Below, piece by piece: positions 17,323 to 26,644 of a stretch of 64,000 nt of DNA (its first letter is position 1; every line of letters starts with the position of its first letter). The stretch comes from Marinomonas lutimaris. Lineage in GTDB: Bacteria > Pseudomonadota > Gammaproteobacteria > Pseudomonadales > Marinomonadaceae. The notes under the pieces are model-generated. The model saw nothing but the letters and a program-made list of their open reading frames with translations. It did no database searches and was not told where the DNA came from. The DNA lies in assembly GCF_019426345.1 (NCBI RefSeq), contig NZ_JAHLLW010000002.1:248001-312000 (forward strand), read 5' to 3'. The position numbers were made by a program, and so were the translations under genes.

Positions 17323-19950
17323 ATGGGAAAATCACTGGTTATCGTGGAATCGCCAGCAAAGGCGAAAACCATCAACAAATACCTAGGTAACGACTTTATT
17401 GTCAAATCGAGTGTGGGACACATTCGTGACTTACCTTCAGGTACAACTGCCACCTCTACGCCTCAAGAGCGTGCAAAGCAAGCTGCTTTGACGCGTAAAA
17501 TGAGTCCGGAAGAAAAACTTGAGTATAAAAGTAGCAAAGCGCGTAAACAGTTAATTTCTAGAATGGGAGTTGATCCAGAGAGTAACTGGAAGGCTCACTA
17601 CGAAATTCTGCCGGGTAAAGAAAAGGTTGTTGATGAATTAAAGCGTTTGGCAAAAAATGCTGACACCATCTATCTCGCAACCGATTTGGATAGAGAGGGA
17701 GAGGCAATAGCATGGCATCTTCGTGAAGCCATTGGTGGTGATGATAGCCGCTACAAGCGAGTGGTATTTAACGAAATTACAAAAAAAGCCATTAAAGCAG
17801 CATTTGAAACACCATCCGAATTAGATATGGATCGGGTGAATGCTCAACAAGCTCGTCGTTTCTTAGACCGAGTGGTTGGCTTTATGGTGTCGCCGCTACT
17901 TTGGTCAAAAGTGGCGAGAGGTTTATCAGCTGGCCGAGTTCAATCGGTTGCTGTGCGATTAATTGTCGAGCGCGAAAAAGAGATTCGTGCGTTTATTCCT
18001 GATGAGTTCTGGGAATTGGATGCAATGCTTGCGACGCCATCGAAAGAGGTTATTAAATTCGAGGCTGCAAAATACCAAGATAAAGAATATCGACCCGTTA
18101 ACAAAGCGCAATCTGATGAGCATGTTGCTCGTTTAAATGATGCGAAATACCTGGTTAGTAGTCGAGAGGACAAGCCAACAAGCAGCAAACCATCTGCGCC
18201 GTTCATTACTTCTACGTTACAACAAGCGGCAAGCACTCGCTTGGGCTATGGTGTTAAGAAGACCATGATGCTTGCTCAGCGCCTGTATGAAGGTGGTTAT
18301 ATCACTTACATGCGTACTGACTCGACCAATTTAAGTGTTGATGCGGTAGAGGCGTTGAGAGGCTATATTCTTTCCAACTTTGGTGAGGCTTATTTACCAG
18401 CTGATCCTATTCGTTACAGTAGCAAAGAAGGCGCTCAAGAAGCGCATGAAGCCATTCGGCCTTCTGATGTGAATGTGTGTGTGGATGATTTACTTGGCAT
18501 GGAAAAAGACGCGCATCGCTTGTACGATTTGATTCGTAGCCAATTTATGGCCTGCCAAATGACGCCTGCGGAATACACCTCTACAACTATTACTGTGACC
18601 AGTGGTGAATACGAGTTTAAAGCCAAGGGACGTATTTTGCGCTTTGATGGTTATACTCGCGCTATGCAGACGGTTGCTAAAAAAGGCGAAGATAATATTT
18701 TGCCAGACGTGGGGCAGGGTGAATATCTGGCACTTAAAGAGTTATTTCCTGAGCAGCATTTTACTAAACCTGTAGCGCGCTTTAGTGAAGCAAGTTTGGT
18801 TAAAGAGCTTGAAAAGCGCGGAATTGGCCGCCCATCAACTTATGCCTCTATCATTTCTACGATCCAAGATCGTGGTTATGTGCGCGTTGAAAATCGTCGT
18901 TTTTATGCTGAAAAAATGGGTGATATCGTTACTGAGCGCTTGGTCGATAGCTTTAATTCTTTGATGAATTTCAGTTTTACGGCTCAAATGGAAGAGCAGC
19001 TAGATGATATTGCTCAAGGTAATAAAGATTGGATTAAAACGCTTAATGCGTTTTATAAAGATTTTAGCTCGGTGTTAGCTAAAGCAGAATCGCCAGAAGG
19101 CGGCATGATGCTAAATGAGCCAACGCCAACAGACATAGAATGCCCAACCTGCTCTCGACCAATGCAGATCCGTACTGCGAGTACAGGTGTGTTCATGTCT
19201 TGTTCTGGTTATGCCTTGCCTCCAAAAGAGCGTTGCAAAGCAACCATCAACTTGACTCGTGGTGATGAAGCTATTGCCGTAGATGATGAAGAAGGCGAAT
19301 CGAAAGCGCTTATTAATAAGCATCGATGCAAAATTTGTGGCTCGGCCATGGATAGCTATTTAATGGATGAGCATCGTAAACTTCATGTTTGTGGCAATAA
19401 TCCGGCTTGTTCTGGTTACGAAGTAGAAACTGGTGTCTTTAAAATTAAAGGCTATGATGGCCCGACTCTTGAATGCGATAAGTGTGGATCAGAAATGCAG
19501 CTTAAAACTGGCCGTTTTGGTAAGTACTTTGGCTGTACTAACGATGAGTGTAAAAATACTCGTAAGTTACTGAAGAGTGGTGAAGCTGCGCCACCGAAGA
19601 TGGATCCAGTACCAATGCCCGATCTTGCTTGTCAAAAAGTAGAAGATCACTATGTGCTTCGTGACGGTGCAACGGGTTTGTTTTTGGCGGCAAGTCAATT
19701 TCCACGTAAACGCGAAACTCGTGCACCGTTGGTTGAAGAATTGCTCCCATACATGGATCAAATAGATCCTAAGTATCATTTTTTTGCAAAAGCGCCTAAA
19801 AAAGATTCTGAAGGTCGCCCAGCCATCATTCGATATAGCCGTAAGACGAAAGAGCAATATGTCATGACGGAAGAAGAAGGCAAGCCAACAGGTTGGAAGG
19901 CATTTTATGTTGGCTCTAAATGGGTGATTGAGGAAGGTAAGAAAAAATGA
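17323..19950 (+). CDS. topA: DNA topoisomerase I
   Basis: This type IA topoisomerase relaxes negative supercoils. The TOPRIM domain begins [19 protein letters not shown] (4-22) with the acidic motif [15 protein letters not shown] near 118-132. The catalytic tyrosine is Tyr329 in [11 protein letters not shown]. The C-terminal third has three zinc-ribbon-like repeats ([24 protein letters not shown] with their partner cysteines), as in E. coli TopA, and ends in a basic tail. The second partner pair of the first ribbon is spaced out ([12 protein letters not shown]). At 875 residues it is full length. The stop overlaps the next gene (ATGA). Confidence 0.97.
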   Translation: MGKSLVIVESPAKAKTINKYLGNDFIVKSSVGHIRDLPSGTTATSTPQERAKQAALTRKMSPEEKLEYKSSKARKQLISRMGVDPESNWKAHYEILPGKEKVVDELKRLAKNADTIYLATDLDREGEAIAWHLREAIGGDDSRYKRVVFNEITKKAIKAAFETPSELDMDRVNAQQARRFLDRVVGFMVSPLLWSKVARGLSAGRVQSVAVRLIVEREKEIRAFIPDEFWELDAMLATPSKEVIKFEAAKYQDKEYRPVNKAQSDEHVARLNDAKYLVSSREDKPTSSKPSAPFITSTLQQAASTRLGYGVKKTMMLAQRLYEGGYITYMRTDSTNLSVDAVEALRGYILSNFGEAYLPADPIRYSSKEGAQEAHEAIRPSDVNVCVDDLLGMEKDAHRLYDLIRSQFMACQMTPAEYTSTTITVTSGEYEFKAKGRILRFDGYTRAMQTVAKKGEDNILPDVGQGEYLALKELFPEQHFTKPVARFSEASLVKELEKRGIGRPSTYASIISTIQDRGYVRVENRRFYAEKMGDIVTERLVDSFNSLMNFSFTAQMEEQLDDIAQGNKDWIKTLNAFYKDFSSVLAKAESPEGGMMLNEPTPTDIECPTCSRPMQIRTASTGVFMSCSGYALPPKERCKATINLTRGDEAIAVDDEEGESKALINKHRCKICGSAMDSYLMDEHRKLHVCGNNPACSGYEVETGVFKIKGYDGPTLECDKCGSEMQLKTGRFGKYFGCTNDECKNTRKLLKSGEAAPPKMDPVPMPDLACQKVEDHYVLRDGATGLFLAASQFPRKRETRAPLVEELLPYMDQIDPKYHFFAKAPKKDSEGRPAIIRYSRKTKEQYVMTEEEGKPTGWKAFYVGSKWVIEEGKKK

Positions 19951-20417
19951 GCGGAGCCAGTTTAGCTAGCTTAACCAATCAAAAACTCGATACGGCAAGA
20001 CGCTTTATTAAGCAGAGTCAAGACAGTGATGAGGCATGGTTAAAAGTCGGGCTGGAAAGCTCGGCTATTTTTCAGTTAAGAAGTGCTCTTAATGGTTTGC
20101 TGAAAGAAGTCACTGCCGCTTATTCGTTATCTGGGTCGCTGGATGTTGTTAAGTTATTGGCTGAGTCAGAAGATAAGCAAATTGTTATTCCTGTATTGGC
20201 AGAGTTGGCGGACTTGTCTTCGCGAACAGATTCCTGGTGTTCTCAGTTGAATCAAGCGTATTTGGTTCAGTTTGAATGCCGTTCTTCTATGTCATCAGTG
20301 GTGCAAAGTGACAATCTGATTGGCCGTGGAAGTGATGCGGGTGCGTCTGTGAGTTTCTATTTGACCAAGTTGGTCGAATTGGTATTACGTTTTAGAGAAG
20401 AGTCATCAGAGTATTGA
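19947..20417 (+). CDS. Unknown helical protein coupled to topA
   Basis: The 156-residue protein is soluble and almost wholly helical, with no signal peptide. Its ATG overlaps the topA stop codon as ATGA, so it is translated with topA. The repeated pattern of small residues and charged heptads in [16 protein letters not shown] and the following helices suggests a helical bundle. In Pseudomonas a gene of similar size follows topA (DUF6586 type, from memory), and this may be its counterpart; the match is by position and general character only. No enzymatic motif is seen. Confidence 0.75.
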   Translation: MSGASLASLTNQKLDTARRFIKQSQDSDEAWLKVGLESSAIFQLRSALNGLLKEVTAAYSLSGSLDVVKLLAESEDKQIVIPVLAELADLSSRTDSWCSQLNQAYLVQFECRSSMSSVVQSDNLIGRGSDAGASVSFYLTKLVELVLRFREESSEY

Positions 20418-20419
20418 AT

Positions 20420-20686
20420 ATGAAAGAGTCCTACCTAGAAATTGTTGAGCTGGATAATGGCGATATTGTGCTGCGTCCAGCCAGTGAAGATGGTGAGGAA
20501 ACCGTTCCATTAGCAACATTACAGATTTCAGATGATACTCGATCTTATTTAAAAGACCGTTATTTTGAGTTGGCAAAATGTATGTTCCATGCGGGCATTG
20601 ATTTTGTATATTCAGATGATTCGTTTTTTGATGAAGATTCAGAGTATATTGATGACGAAGATTTCCGTCCTAAGATTTTGCACTAA
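20420..20686 (+). CDS. Small acidic protein of unknown function
   Basis: The 88-residue protein is very acidic; the C-terminal part is almost all Asp, Glu, Ser and Tyr (YSDDSFFDEDSEYIDDEDF), and one Cys lies near residue 57. A TTG at 20414 is also in frame, but the ATG at 20420 is more natural. It starts three bases after the previous stop, so it ends a topA operon of three genes, and a strong terminator follows. The acidic tail may bind a basic partner or mimic nucleic acid; that is only a possibility. Confidence 0.75.
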   Translation: MKESYLEIVELDNGDIVLRPASEDGEETVPLATLQISDDTRSYLKDRYFELAKCMFHAGIDFVYSDDSFFDEDSEYIDDEDFRPKILH

Positions 20687-20729
20687 ATCATCTTTGATGA
20701 TGTCGATGGAATGAAGTATGAACTGAAAT

Positions 20730-20759
20730 AAAAAAGCGAAGCCTAAGCTTCGCTTTTTT
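20730..20759. terminator. Bidirectional terminator between the topA operon and lexA
   Basis: AAAAAAGCGAAGC and GCTTCGCTTTTTT form a 13-base stem with the loop CTAA. It serves the topA operon on the plus strand and lexA on the minus strand. Confidence 0.9.
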
Positions 20760-20790
20760 ATTTACAAGGTGCGGATTTGGAGGCTCTTAC

Positions 20791-21414
20791 TTAAAGCCCT
20801 TGACGAATCACACCAACAGATAAACCTTCAATGGCGAACTCTTCGCTTTCAAGGTCGACAATGATGTCGTTGAATTCTTCATTCTCTGGAATTAGTCGAA
20901 CGATACTGCCTTTTTGTTCGAAGCGTTTAACCGTTACTTCGTCACCAATACGGGCCACGACAATTTGGCCGTTGCGCACTGTGGTGGTTTTATGGACGGC
21001 TAATAGGTCTCCTTCCATGATTCCGATGTCTTTCATGCTGGTTCCCGAGACAGACAAGAAGTAATCGGCTTGAGGAGAGAACATGTTTGCAGGGATGTTC
21101 ACATGGGAAGCAATGTTTTCCTGAGCTAAAATAGGGTAACCTGCAGCGACTTTGCCGATAACAGGTAAGCCAAGGTCCGCTGTTGGGTCGTCATTTGAAG
21201 CACGATCAATTAAGCGTATTCCCCTTGATGCGCCAGACAGCATCTCTATTGCACCTTTTTTACTTAAGGCCTTTAGATGCTCTTCGGCGGCGTTAGGAGA
21301 TTTAAACCCAAGCCGGCGCGCTATTTCTGCTCTAGTCGGTGGAAAACCTGTTTCACTAATAAATTCGCGAATGGTTTCTAGTACGTCAGATTGTCTTTTG
21401 GTTAATTTAATCAT
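20791..21414 (-). CDS. lexA: LexA repressor
   Basis: LexA represses SOS genes and cleaves itself when RecA filaments form. The N-terminal winged helix (1-70) includes [20 protein letters not shown], the cleavage bond lies at Ala91-Gly92 in KVAAGYP, and the Ser/Lys dyad is Ser126 (SGTSMKDIG) and Lys163 (EVTVKRF). The 207-residue length is typical. Two LexA boxes lie directly upstream, so it is autoregulated. No clear Shine-Dalgarno precedes the ATG. Pseudomonas has sulA next to lexA; it is not seen here. Confidence 0.97.
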   Translation of the reverse strand: MIKLTKRQSDVLETIREFISETGFPPTRAEIARRLGFKSPNAAEEHLKALSKKGAIEMLSGASRGIRLIDRASNDDPTADLGLPVIGKVAAGYPILAQENIASHVNIPANMFSPQADYFLSVSGTSMKDIGIMEGDLLAVHKTTTVRNGQIVVARIGDEVTVKRFEQKGSIVRLIPENEEFNDIIVDLESEEFAIEGLSVGVIRQGL

Positions 21415-21421
21415 AGGTTAT

Positions 21422-21437
21422 CTGGTTGTTTATACAG
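21422..21437. promoter_or_regulatory. LexA (SOS) box 1
   Basis: CTGGTTGTTTATACAG has the CTG-N10-CAG form of a LexA operator. It lies seven bases upstream of the lexA start codon, downstream of the lexA promoter. It is a weaker match than box 2. Confidence 0.75.
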
Positions 21438-21440
21438 TTA

Positions 21441-21456
21441 CTGTTATTATATACAG
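21441..21456. promoter_or_regulatory. LexA (SOS) box 2, overlapping the lexA and dinG promoters
   Basis: CTGTTATTATATACAG keeps CTGT-N8-ACAG. Read on the minus strand it contains TATAAT, which with TTGAGT 18 bases upstream forms the likely lexA promoter. On the plus strand it covers the -35 zone of the likely dinG promoter, whose -10 TATACT is at 21467-21472. One operator can therefore repress both genes. Confidence 0.85.
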
Positions 21457-21483
21457 CATTCCTAACTATACTCAATGATATAA

Positions 21484-23607
21484 ATGCTTTCAGACGAACT
21501 AAAAAAACAGATTCAACTTGCATACCGAGCATCTTTGGATGCGAAGTCCCATAAACCAAGGGCTGGACAGCGCCAGATGATTGGTGCGATCGCTCGAACC
21601 TTGGGTAACATTAAGCAAGGCTCGGAAGGTGAGCGCCTTGAAGAGAAGCATGTTGCCGTTATCGAGGCTGGAACAGGCACGGGTAAAACCTTGTCTTATT
21701 GTCTTGCGGCGATTCCTATCGCAAAAGCCCGTGGCCTCAAACTAATTATTTCTACTGCAACTGTGGCGCTTCAAGAGCAGATCTTACATAAAGAATTGCC
21801 TGATTTGCTTGAGCATACAGAGCTGACTTTTAAATACACTCTTGCGAAAGGGCGAGGGCGTTATTTATGCTTGAATAATCTTGAGGGGTTTCTGAGCTCA
21901 GAAGAGCAGTCAATGGACGATATGTTTGCTGGGCTTTTTGAGCAACATCTACATTCAGATGATATCAATACGGTTCTATATCAAGAAATGGACGCAGCTT
22001 TGCAAAAAGGCGATTGGGACGGTGATAAAGATAATTGGGCTGGCATCGTTCGAGATCAAGATTGGCGTCGCTTAACCACAGATCATCAGCAATGCACTAA
22101 CCGTAATTGTGCTAATTATTCTGCCTGCCCGTTTTTTAAAGCGCGTGCTGAAATCGAAGTGGCTGATGTGATTGTTGCCAACCATGATTTGGTATTAGCG
22201 GATTTGTCATTGGGCGGTGGAGCGATTCTTACCCCGCCAAAAGAAACCATCTATGTTTTTGATGAGGGTCATCATCTTCCTGATAAAGCGATAGGGCACT
22301 TTCGTCATGAAGTTCGTTTGCAGCAAAGCATTACTTGGTTGCGCCAGTTGGAAAAAAATCTGGTTAATTTGAAGCAAGAGCTAACAGGCGATGTTAGTTT
22401 AACGGGGCAGTTATTATTAAAAATCCCTCAGCAAATCCAAAGCATTGTTAACTTCATCCAATACGCACAGCAAGGTTTAGCTCCTTATATTCAGGGCTTG
22501 GGCTTGGACCAAGAAAATAATCAACACCGATTTGAATTCGGTCAGATTCCAGATGAGCTGCGTCAGTTGTCTTATAGTTTGCAAACGTCTTATCAAAAAT
22601 TATTCAACAACATTGAAAGTATCCAAGACGAATGTAAAAAGACTAAGCAAAATGAAGGGATGGGCGTGACTCCTGAAACAGCGGAAACTTGGCAGCCTAT
22701 TTTGGGTGTCATTCTTGGTCGATTAGAGCAATGTGTGGGGCTATGGCGTTTGTATTCTGCCGTAGATGATCAGAACTACCCACCTAATGCTCGTTGGTTG
22801 GTTTTATCTGGTCAAGGTATGGAGCAAGATATTGAACTCGGTGGTTCTCCTATTCTTGCGGCGAACACGTTAAAGCAGCAATTGTGGGATAAATGTTTCG
22901 GTGCTGTTGTTACGTCTGCTACGTTAACGGCACTTAATCAGTTTCATCGTTTTAATATGCGCTCAGGTGTGCCTCGCGAGAGCGAATATCTGCGGGTTAT
23001 TAGTCCGTTTAATTTTCAAGAAAATGGTCTTTTAGTGGTTCCAGATATGGAGAATGAACCTAATAGAGTAGAGCAACATACCGCCGAAATTGTTGCTTAT
23101 TTAGATAAGCATGTTAATACGGAAAAGGGCAGTTTGGTGTTGTTTTCGTCTCGACGTCAAATGGAAGAAGTGGCTCAGTCTGTTTCAGCTGGATTGCAAG
23201 AGATACTTTTGATGCAAGGTGAGCAATCTAAACGAGTTATTTTAGATTCGCATAAGTCTCGTATCGATGACGGAAAGGGGAGTTTGCTGCTAGGTTTAGC
23301 CAGCTTTGCCGAAGGTGTGGATTTGCCAGGTGATTATTTGACCTGCGTATATATCGCCAAGATTCCTTTTGCGGTGCCGGATGATCCTGTTGAAGCAACC
23401 TTAGCCGAGTGGATTCAAAAGCGTGGTGGTAATCCATTTATGGAGATAACCATACCGGATGCCTCTTTACGCTTAGTGCAGGCAACTGGACGGTTACTAA
23501 GAAGCGAAAAAGACACGGGGGAAATACATATTTTGGATAAGCGCTTGCGGACTAAACGTTATGGTTTGCAGTTAATTAATAGCTTGCCGCCGTATAAGTA
23601 TCAGTAG
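21484..23607 (+). CDS. dinG: ATP-dependent DNA helicase DinG
   Basis: DinG is a 5'-3' superfamily 2 helicase with an iron-sulfur cluster that unwinds R-loops, D-loops and other structures after damage. Walker A is EAGTGTGKT near residues 62-70; the DEAH-like box is VFDEGHHL near 258; cysteines that can hold the [4Fe-4S] cluster are in YLCLNN, QQCTNRNC and ACPF between about 123 and 215. RLVQATGRLLRS near the end is motif VI. At 707 residues it is close to E. coli DinG (716). It is divergent from lexA over shared SOS boxes. No ribosome site precedes the ATG, and the likely -10 is only 11 bases away. Confidence 0.93.
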   Translation: MLSDELKKQIQLAYRASLDAKSHKPRAGQRQMIGAIARTLGNIKQGSEGERLEEKHVAVIEAGTGTGKTLSYCLAAIPIAKARGLKLIISTATVALQEQILHKELPDLLEHTELTFKYTLAKGRGRYLCLNNLEGFLSSEEQSMDDMFAGLFEQHLHSDDINTVLYQEMDAALQKGDWDGDKDNWAGIVRDQDWRRLTTDHQQCTNRNCANYSACPFFKARAEIEVADVIVANHDLVLADLSLGGGAILTPPKETIYVFDEGHHLPDKAIGHFRHEVRLQQSITWLRQLEKNLVNLKQELTGDVSLTGQLLLKIPQQIQSIVNFIQYAQQGLAPYIQGLGLDQENNQHRFEFGQIPDELRQLSYSLQTSYQKLFNNIESIQDECKKTKQNEGMGVTPETAETWQPILGVILGRLEQCVGLWRLYSAVDDQNYPPNARWLVLSGQGMEQDIELGGSPILAANTLKQQLWDKCFGAVVTSATLTALNQFHRFNMRSGVPRESEYLRVISPFNFQENGLLVVPDMENEPNRVEQHTAEIVAYLDKHVNTEKGSLVLFSSRRQMEEVAQSVSAGLQEILLMQGEQSKRVILDSHKSRIDDGKGSLLLGLASFAEGVDLPGDYLTCVYIAKIPFAVPDDPVEATLAEWIQKRGGNPFMEITIPDASLRLVQATGRLLRSEKDTGEIHILDKRLRTKRYGLQLINSLPPYKYQ

Positions 23608-23694
23608 CTTTGGAAGGTGCAAATAACAGATTTTTATCCACATGCTGAGATAAGATGTCTTATTCGTACCTTCTCTAGGTTCAACAAAGCGTAA

Positions 23695-23736
23695 GCAAGG
23701 GGTGATAAAGCTTTACCAATTAGGTACACTCCTTGC
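23695..23736 (+). promoter_or_regulatory. Stem-loop in the leader of the RNA helicase gene
   Basis: GCAAGGGGTG (23695-23704) and CACTCCTTGC (23727-23736) pair over ten bases with one G-U pair, and inside them TACC-AATTA-GGTA forms a second small hairpin. It lies 46 bases before the ATG. No T run follows, so it is not a terminator. It may fold in the leader RNA if transcription begins upstream. Confidence 0.45.
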
Positions 23737-23782
23737 AAAGATTATTAACCTCAAAACACAATAGAAGCGTATAGATTCCAAT

Positions 23783-25141
23783 ATGGAAAACCAAACTCAA
23801 GAAGCACCATCAGAAACCACAGCAAAACCAAAACGTACACGTCGCCCAAATAAGCGTCCAAGAAATAATGATGATAGTCCTGCAAGTGTTCAAGCTAATA
23901 CACAAGTAAGTAATGAGACAAAGCCTGCAGGGAATGCAAACTCTAAAATTTGGTCCATAGAAGATTTTCCTGTTGCTGATGTTGAAGGCAAGATGCGTTT
24001 CCACGACTTAAATCTTCCTGATCGAGTGATTAAGTCTATTGCTGAAATGGGTTTTGAATATTGCAGTGAAATCCAAGCTGAAACCTTGCCAATGACATTG
24101 TTAGGTTATGACATTATTGGTCAGGCTCAAACCGGTACAGGTAAAACAGCTGCTTTCTTAATTGCGATGATCAGTGATTTTCTTGATTATCCTCTTGAAG
24201 AAAAACGAGCGAATAATTTTGCACGTGGTCTGATTATCGCACCAACTCGTGAATTGGCGATACAAATCGCTGACGAGGCAGTCAAGCTAACGTCGAACTG
24301 TCATTTGAATGTTGTGACTTTAGTTGGCGGCTTGAGTTATGAAAAACAAAAGATCGCATTAGAAACTGAAAATGTTGATATTTTGGTTGCCACACCGGGT
24401 CGTTTGTTAGATTTTGCCCGCAGTCGCAAAGTGCAACTGGGTAAAGTGGAGTGCTTGGTGTTAGATGAAGCTGACCGCATGTTGTCTATGGGTTTTATTC
24501 CAGATGTAAAAAGCATTATTCGTATGACTCCGCATAAGGAAATAAGACAGACGATGTTGTTTAGTGCGACTTTTCCGAAAGATATTCAAGCACTGGCACA
24601 ACAATGGACTTACTTCCCTAAAGAAGTGTCTGTTGTCCCAAAAGAAGCGACAAACCAAAATATTGATCAGGTTATTTATACTGTTGAAGCAGATCAAAAA
24701 TGGCCAGTATTGCAACAGTTGATCGAAAAAAATGGCGGCCAACGCACTATTATTTTTGCTAACCGCCGTGATGAAACTCGTGATCTTTATGAGCGTTTAC
24801 GCAAAGCCAATATTAATTGTGCGATATTGTCTGGCGAAGTTGCGCAAGATAAACGTGTGAAAACCTTGGCAAACTTCAAAGAAGGTATTATCCAAGTTCT
24901 TGTGGCAACGGACGTTGCTGGACGTGGTATACACGTAGACAACGTTGAATTAGTTGTAAACTATTCGTTACCTGAAGACCCAGAAGATTATGTGCATCGT
25001 ATCGGCCGTACTGGTCGTGGTGGTGAAACGGGTAAATCTGTGAGTTTTGCCAGTGAAGACGATGCTTTCATGATTCCTGAAATCGAAAGAGTCGTTGGTG
25101 AGAGCATCCGCTGTGAGTACATGGTTGATACATCTCTATAA
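23783..25141 (+). CDS. rhlB: DEAD-box ATP-dependent RNA helicase, RhlB type
   Basis: The 452-residue protein has a basic N-terminal tail of about 60 residues (KPKRTRRPNKRPRNN), then the DEAD-box core: Q motif around FEYCSEIQAETLP, motif I AQTGTGKT, Ia PTRELAIQ, II VLDEADRM, III SATFP, and VI HRIGRTGRGG. RhlB unwinds RNA and in E. coli works with RNase E in the degradosome. RhlB is chosen over RhlE or SrmB because of the order of the motifs and the short C-terminus without an RG-rich tail, but the subtype is less sure than the family. Confidence 0.85.
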   Translation: MENQTQEAPSETTAKPKRTRRPNKRPRNNDDSPASVQANTQVSNETKPAGNANSKIWSIEDFPVADVEGKMRFHDLNLPDRVIKSIAEMGFEYCSEIQAETLPMTLLGYDIIGQAQTGTGKTAAFLIAMISDFLDYPLEEKRANNFARGLIIAPTRELAIQIADEAVKLTSNCHLNVVTLVGGLSYEKQKIALETENVDILVATPGRLLDFARSRKVQLGKVECLVLDEADRMLSMGFIPDVKSIIRMTPHKEIRQTMLFSATFPKDIQALAQQWTYFPKEVSVVPKEATNQNIDQVIYTVEADQKWPVLQQLIEKNGGQRTIIFANRRDETRDLYERLRKANINCAILSGEVAQDKRVKTLANFKEGIIQVLVATDVAGRGIHVDNVELVVNYSLPEDPEDYVHRIGRTGRGGETGKSVSFASEDDAFMIPEIERVVGESIRCEYMVDTSL

Positions 25142-25169
25142 ATATCGCTTAATTTTTAAGTGAGATAAG

Positions 25170-26591
25170 ATGAATTTAGAACACCATTTTGCAAGTTTGG
25201 GTGAGGCATTTTCTTCGAAAACCCTTATCCAGCCACTTCTAGAGCAGCGATTGGTTGAATTTAACCAATCGCTCGCTACTTTTTTGTCTATTAATATTAA
25301 ATCTACCGAAACTAAACGCCTTTTGAGTGGCGAAGAGACTTTGCCTTCTAGCATAAGTATGGTCTACGCGGGTCACCAGTTTGGTGGCTTTTCACCTCAA
25401 TTGGGTGATGGTCGTGGTGTATTGTTGGGGGAAGTTCGTGGTCAAGATGGCCTTTTGTATGATTTGCATATGAAAGGGGCTGGGCCTACGCCTTATTCTC
25501 GACGCGGGGATGGTCGGGCTGTTTTGCGTTCTTGCATTCGTGAGTATTTGGCCAGTGAGGCAATGACTGCTCTATCGGTGCCTTCTTCTCGTGCTTTGGC
25601 GCTTTATGACAGCCGAGAAGCAGTGTATCGAGAAACGCCAGAGGCCGGGGCTATGCTGCTTAGGGTTGCACAAGGGCATATCCGCTTTGGCCACTTCGAA
25701 TACTTTTTCTATCAAGGTAAGCAAGCGGAACTGGATCAGCTTATTGAGTATTGCCTTGAACACTATTATCCAGAGTGTTTGGCAACGGATTCCCCTCTAG
25801 AAAGCATGTTGACAGAAGTGGTGAAACGTACCGCTAGAATGATTGCTAAATGGCAAGCTGTGGGTTTTCAACATGGCGTCATGAACACGGATAATTTTTC
25901 TTTTACTGGTGAGACGATTGATTATGGTCCTTATGGCTTTATGGAAGACTATGAGCCAGATTGGATTTGTAATCATTCAGATCATGAGGGGCGTTATGCT
26001 TTTTCTCGTCAGCCGGGTGTGGGTTTATGGAATCTCAATTGCTTGATGCGGTGTTTTTCAAAGCATCTTGAGCGTGATCAGCTTATCGCTATTTTGCAAT
26101 GTTATGAGCCAGAATTGCAGACTCATTATGATTCATTGATGATGAGCAAAATGGGATTAACTTCTACGCAAGATGTGCATGAATTATTGCCAGCGTTGTT
26201 TACAATATTGGCCGCTGAAAAAATGGATTACACAGTGTTTTTCCGTTTATTAAGTCACTATGAACAAGGCGAATTCGCATTTTTACTGGATGAAGTAATT
26301 GATCGAGAGCGGCTGTTAGCTTGGCTTGAGCGTTATGAATCTGTGCGAATGAAAAGTGGTGTGGAATGGGCTCAAGTGAGTGCTTCCATGCTCTCAGTAA
26401 ATCCGAAGTTTATTCTAAGAAATTATTTGGCTCATGATGCGATTCTTGCCGCAGAGCAAGGGGACTATTTGCCCTTTCGCCATTTATTGAACGTGCTCAC
26501 CCATCCATTCGATGAGCATATGGAGTCTGATGCGTTGGCGCAAAGGGCGCCAGAGTGGGGTAAGTCATTAGAAGTGAGTTGTTCGTCTTAG
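25170..26591 (+). CDS. selO: Protein adenylyltransferase SelO (YdiU)
   Basis: SelO has a pseudokinase fold that binds ATP upside-down and transfers AMP to Ser, Thr or Tyr of target proteins; in E. coli it protects against oxidative stress. The family signatures VYAGHQFGGFSPQLGDGRG (about 65-83), KGAGPTPYSRRGDGRAVL (about 102-119) and GVMNTDNFSFTGETIDYGPYG (about 230-250) are present. At 473 residues it is full length and ends VSCSS, the conserved C-terminal cysteine motif. GAGATAAG precedes the ATG. It follows the helicase gene by 28 bases. Confidence 0.95.
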   Translation: MNLEHHFASLGEAFSSKTLIQPLLEQRLVEFNQSLATFLSINIKSTETKRLLSGEETLPSSISMVYAGHQFGGFSPQLGDGRGVLLGEVRGQDGLLYDLHMKGAGPTPYSRRGDGRAVLRSCIREYLASEAMTALSVPSSRALALYDSREAVYRETPEAGAMLLRVAQGHIRFGHFEYFFYQGKQAELDQLIEYCLEHYYPECLATDSPLESMLTEVVKRTARMIAKWQAVGFQHGVMNTDNFSFTGETIDYGPYGFMEDYEPDWICNHSDHEGRYAFSRQPGVGLWNLNCLMRCFSKHLERDQLIAILQCYEPELQTHYDSLMMSKMGLTSTQDVHELLPALFTILAAEKMDYTVFFRLLSHYEQGEFAFLLDEVIDRERLLAWLERYESVRMKSGVEWAQVSASMLSVNPKFILRNYLAHDAILAAEQGDYLPFRHLLNVLTHPFDEHMESDALAQRAPEWGKSLEVSCSS

Positions 26592-26644
26592 TGTTGTTCG
26601 TTTTTATATAGTAAGACGATATTTTTTAAAGAGAAACGGTCATT

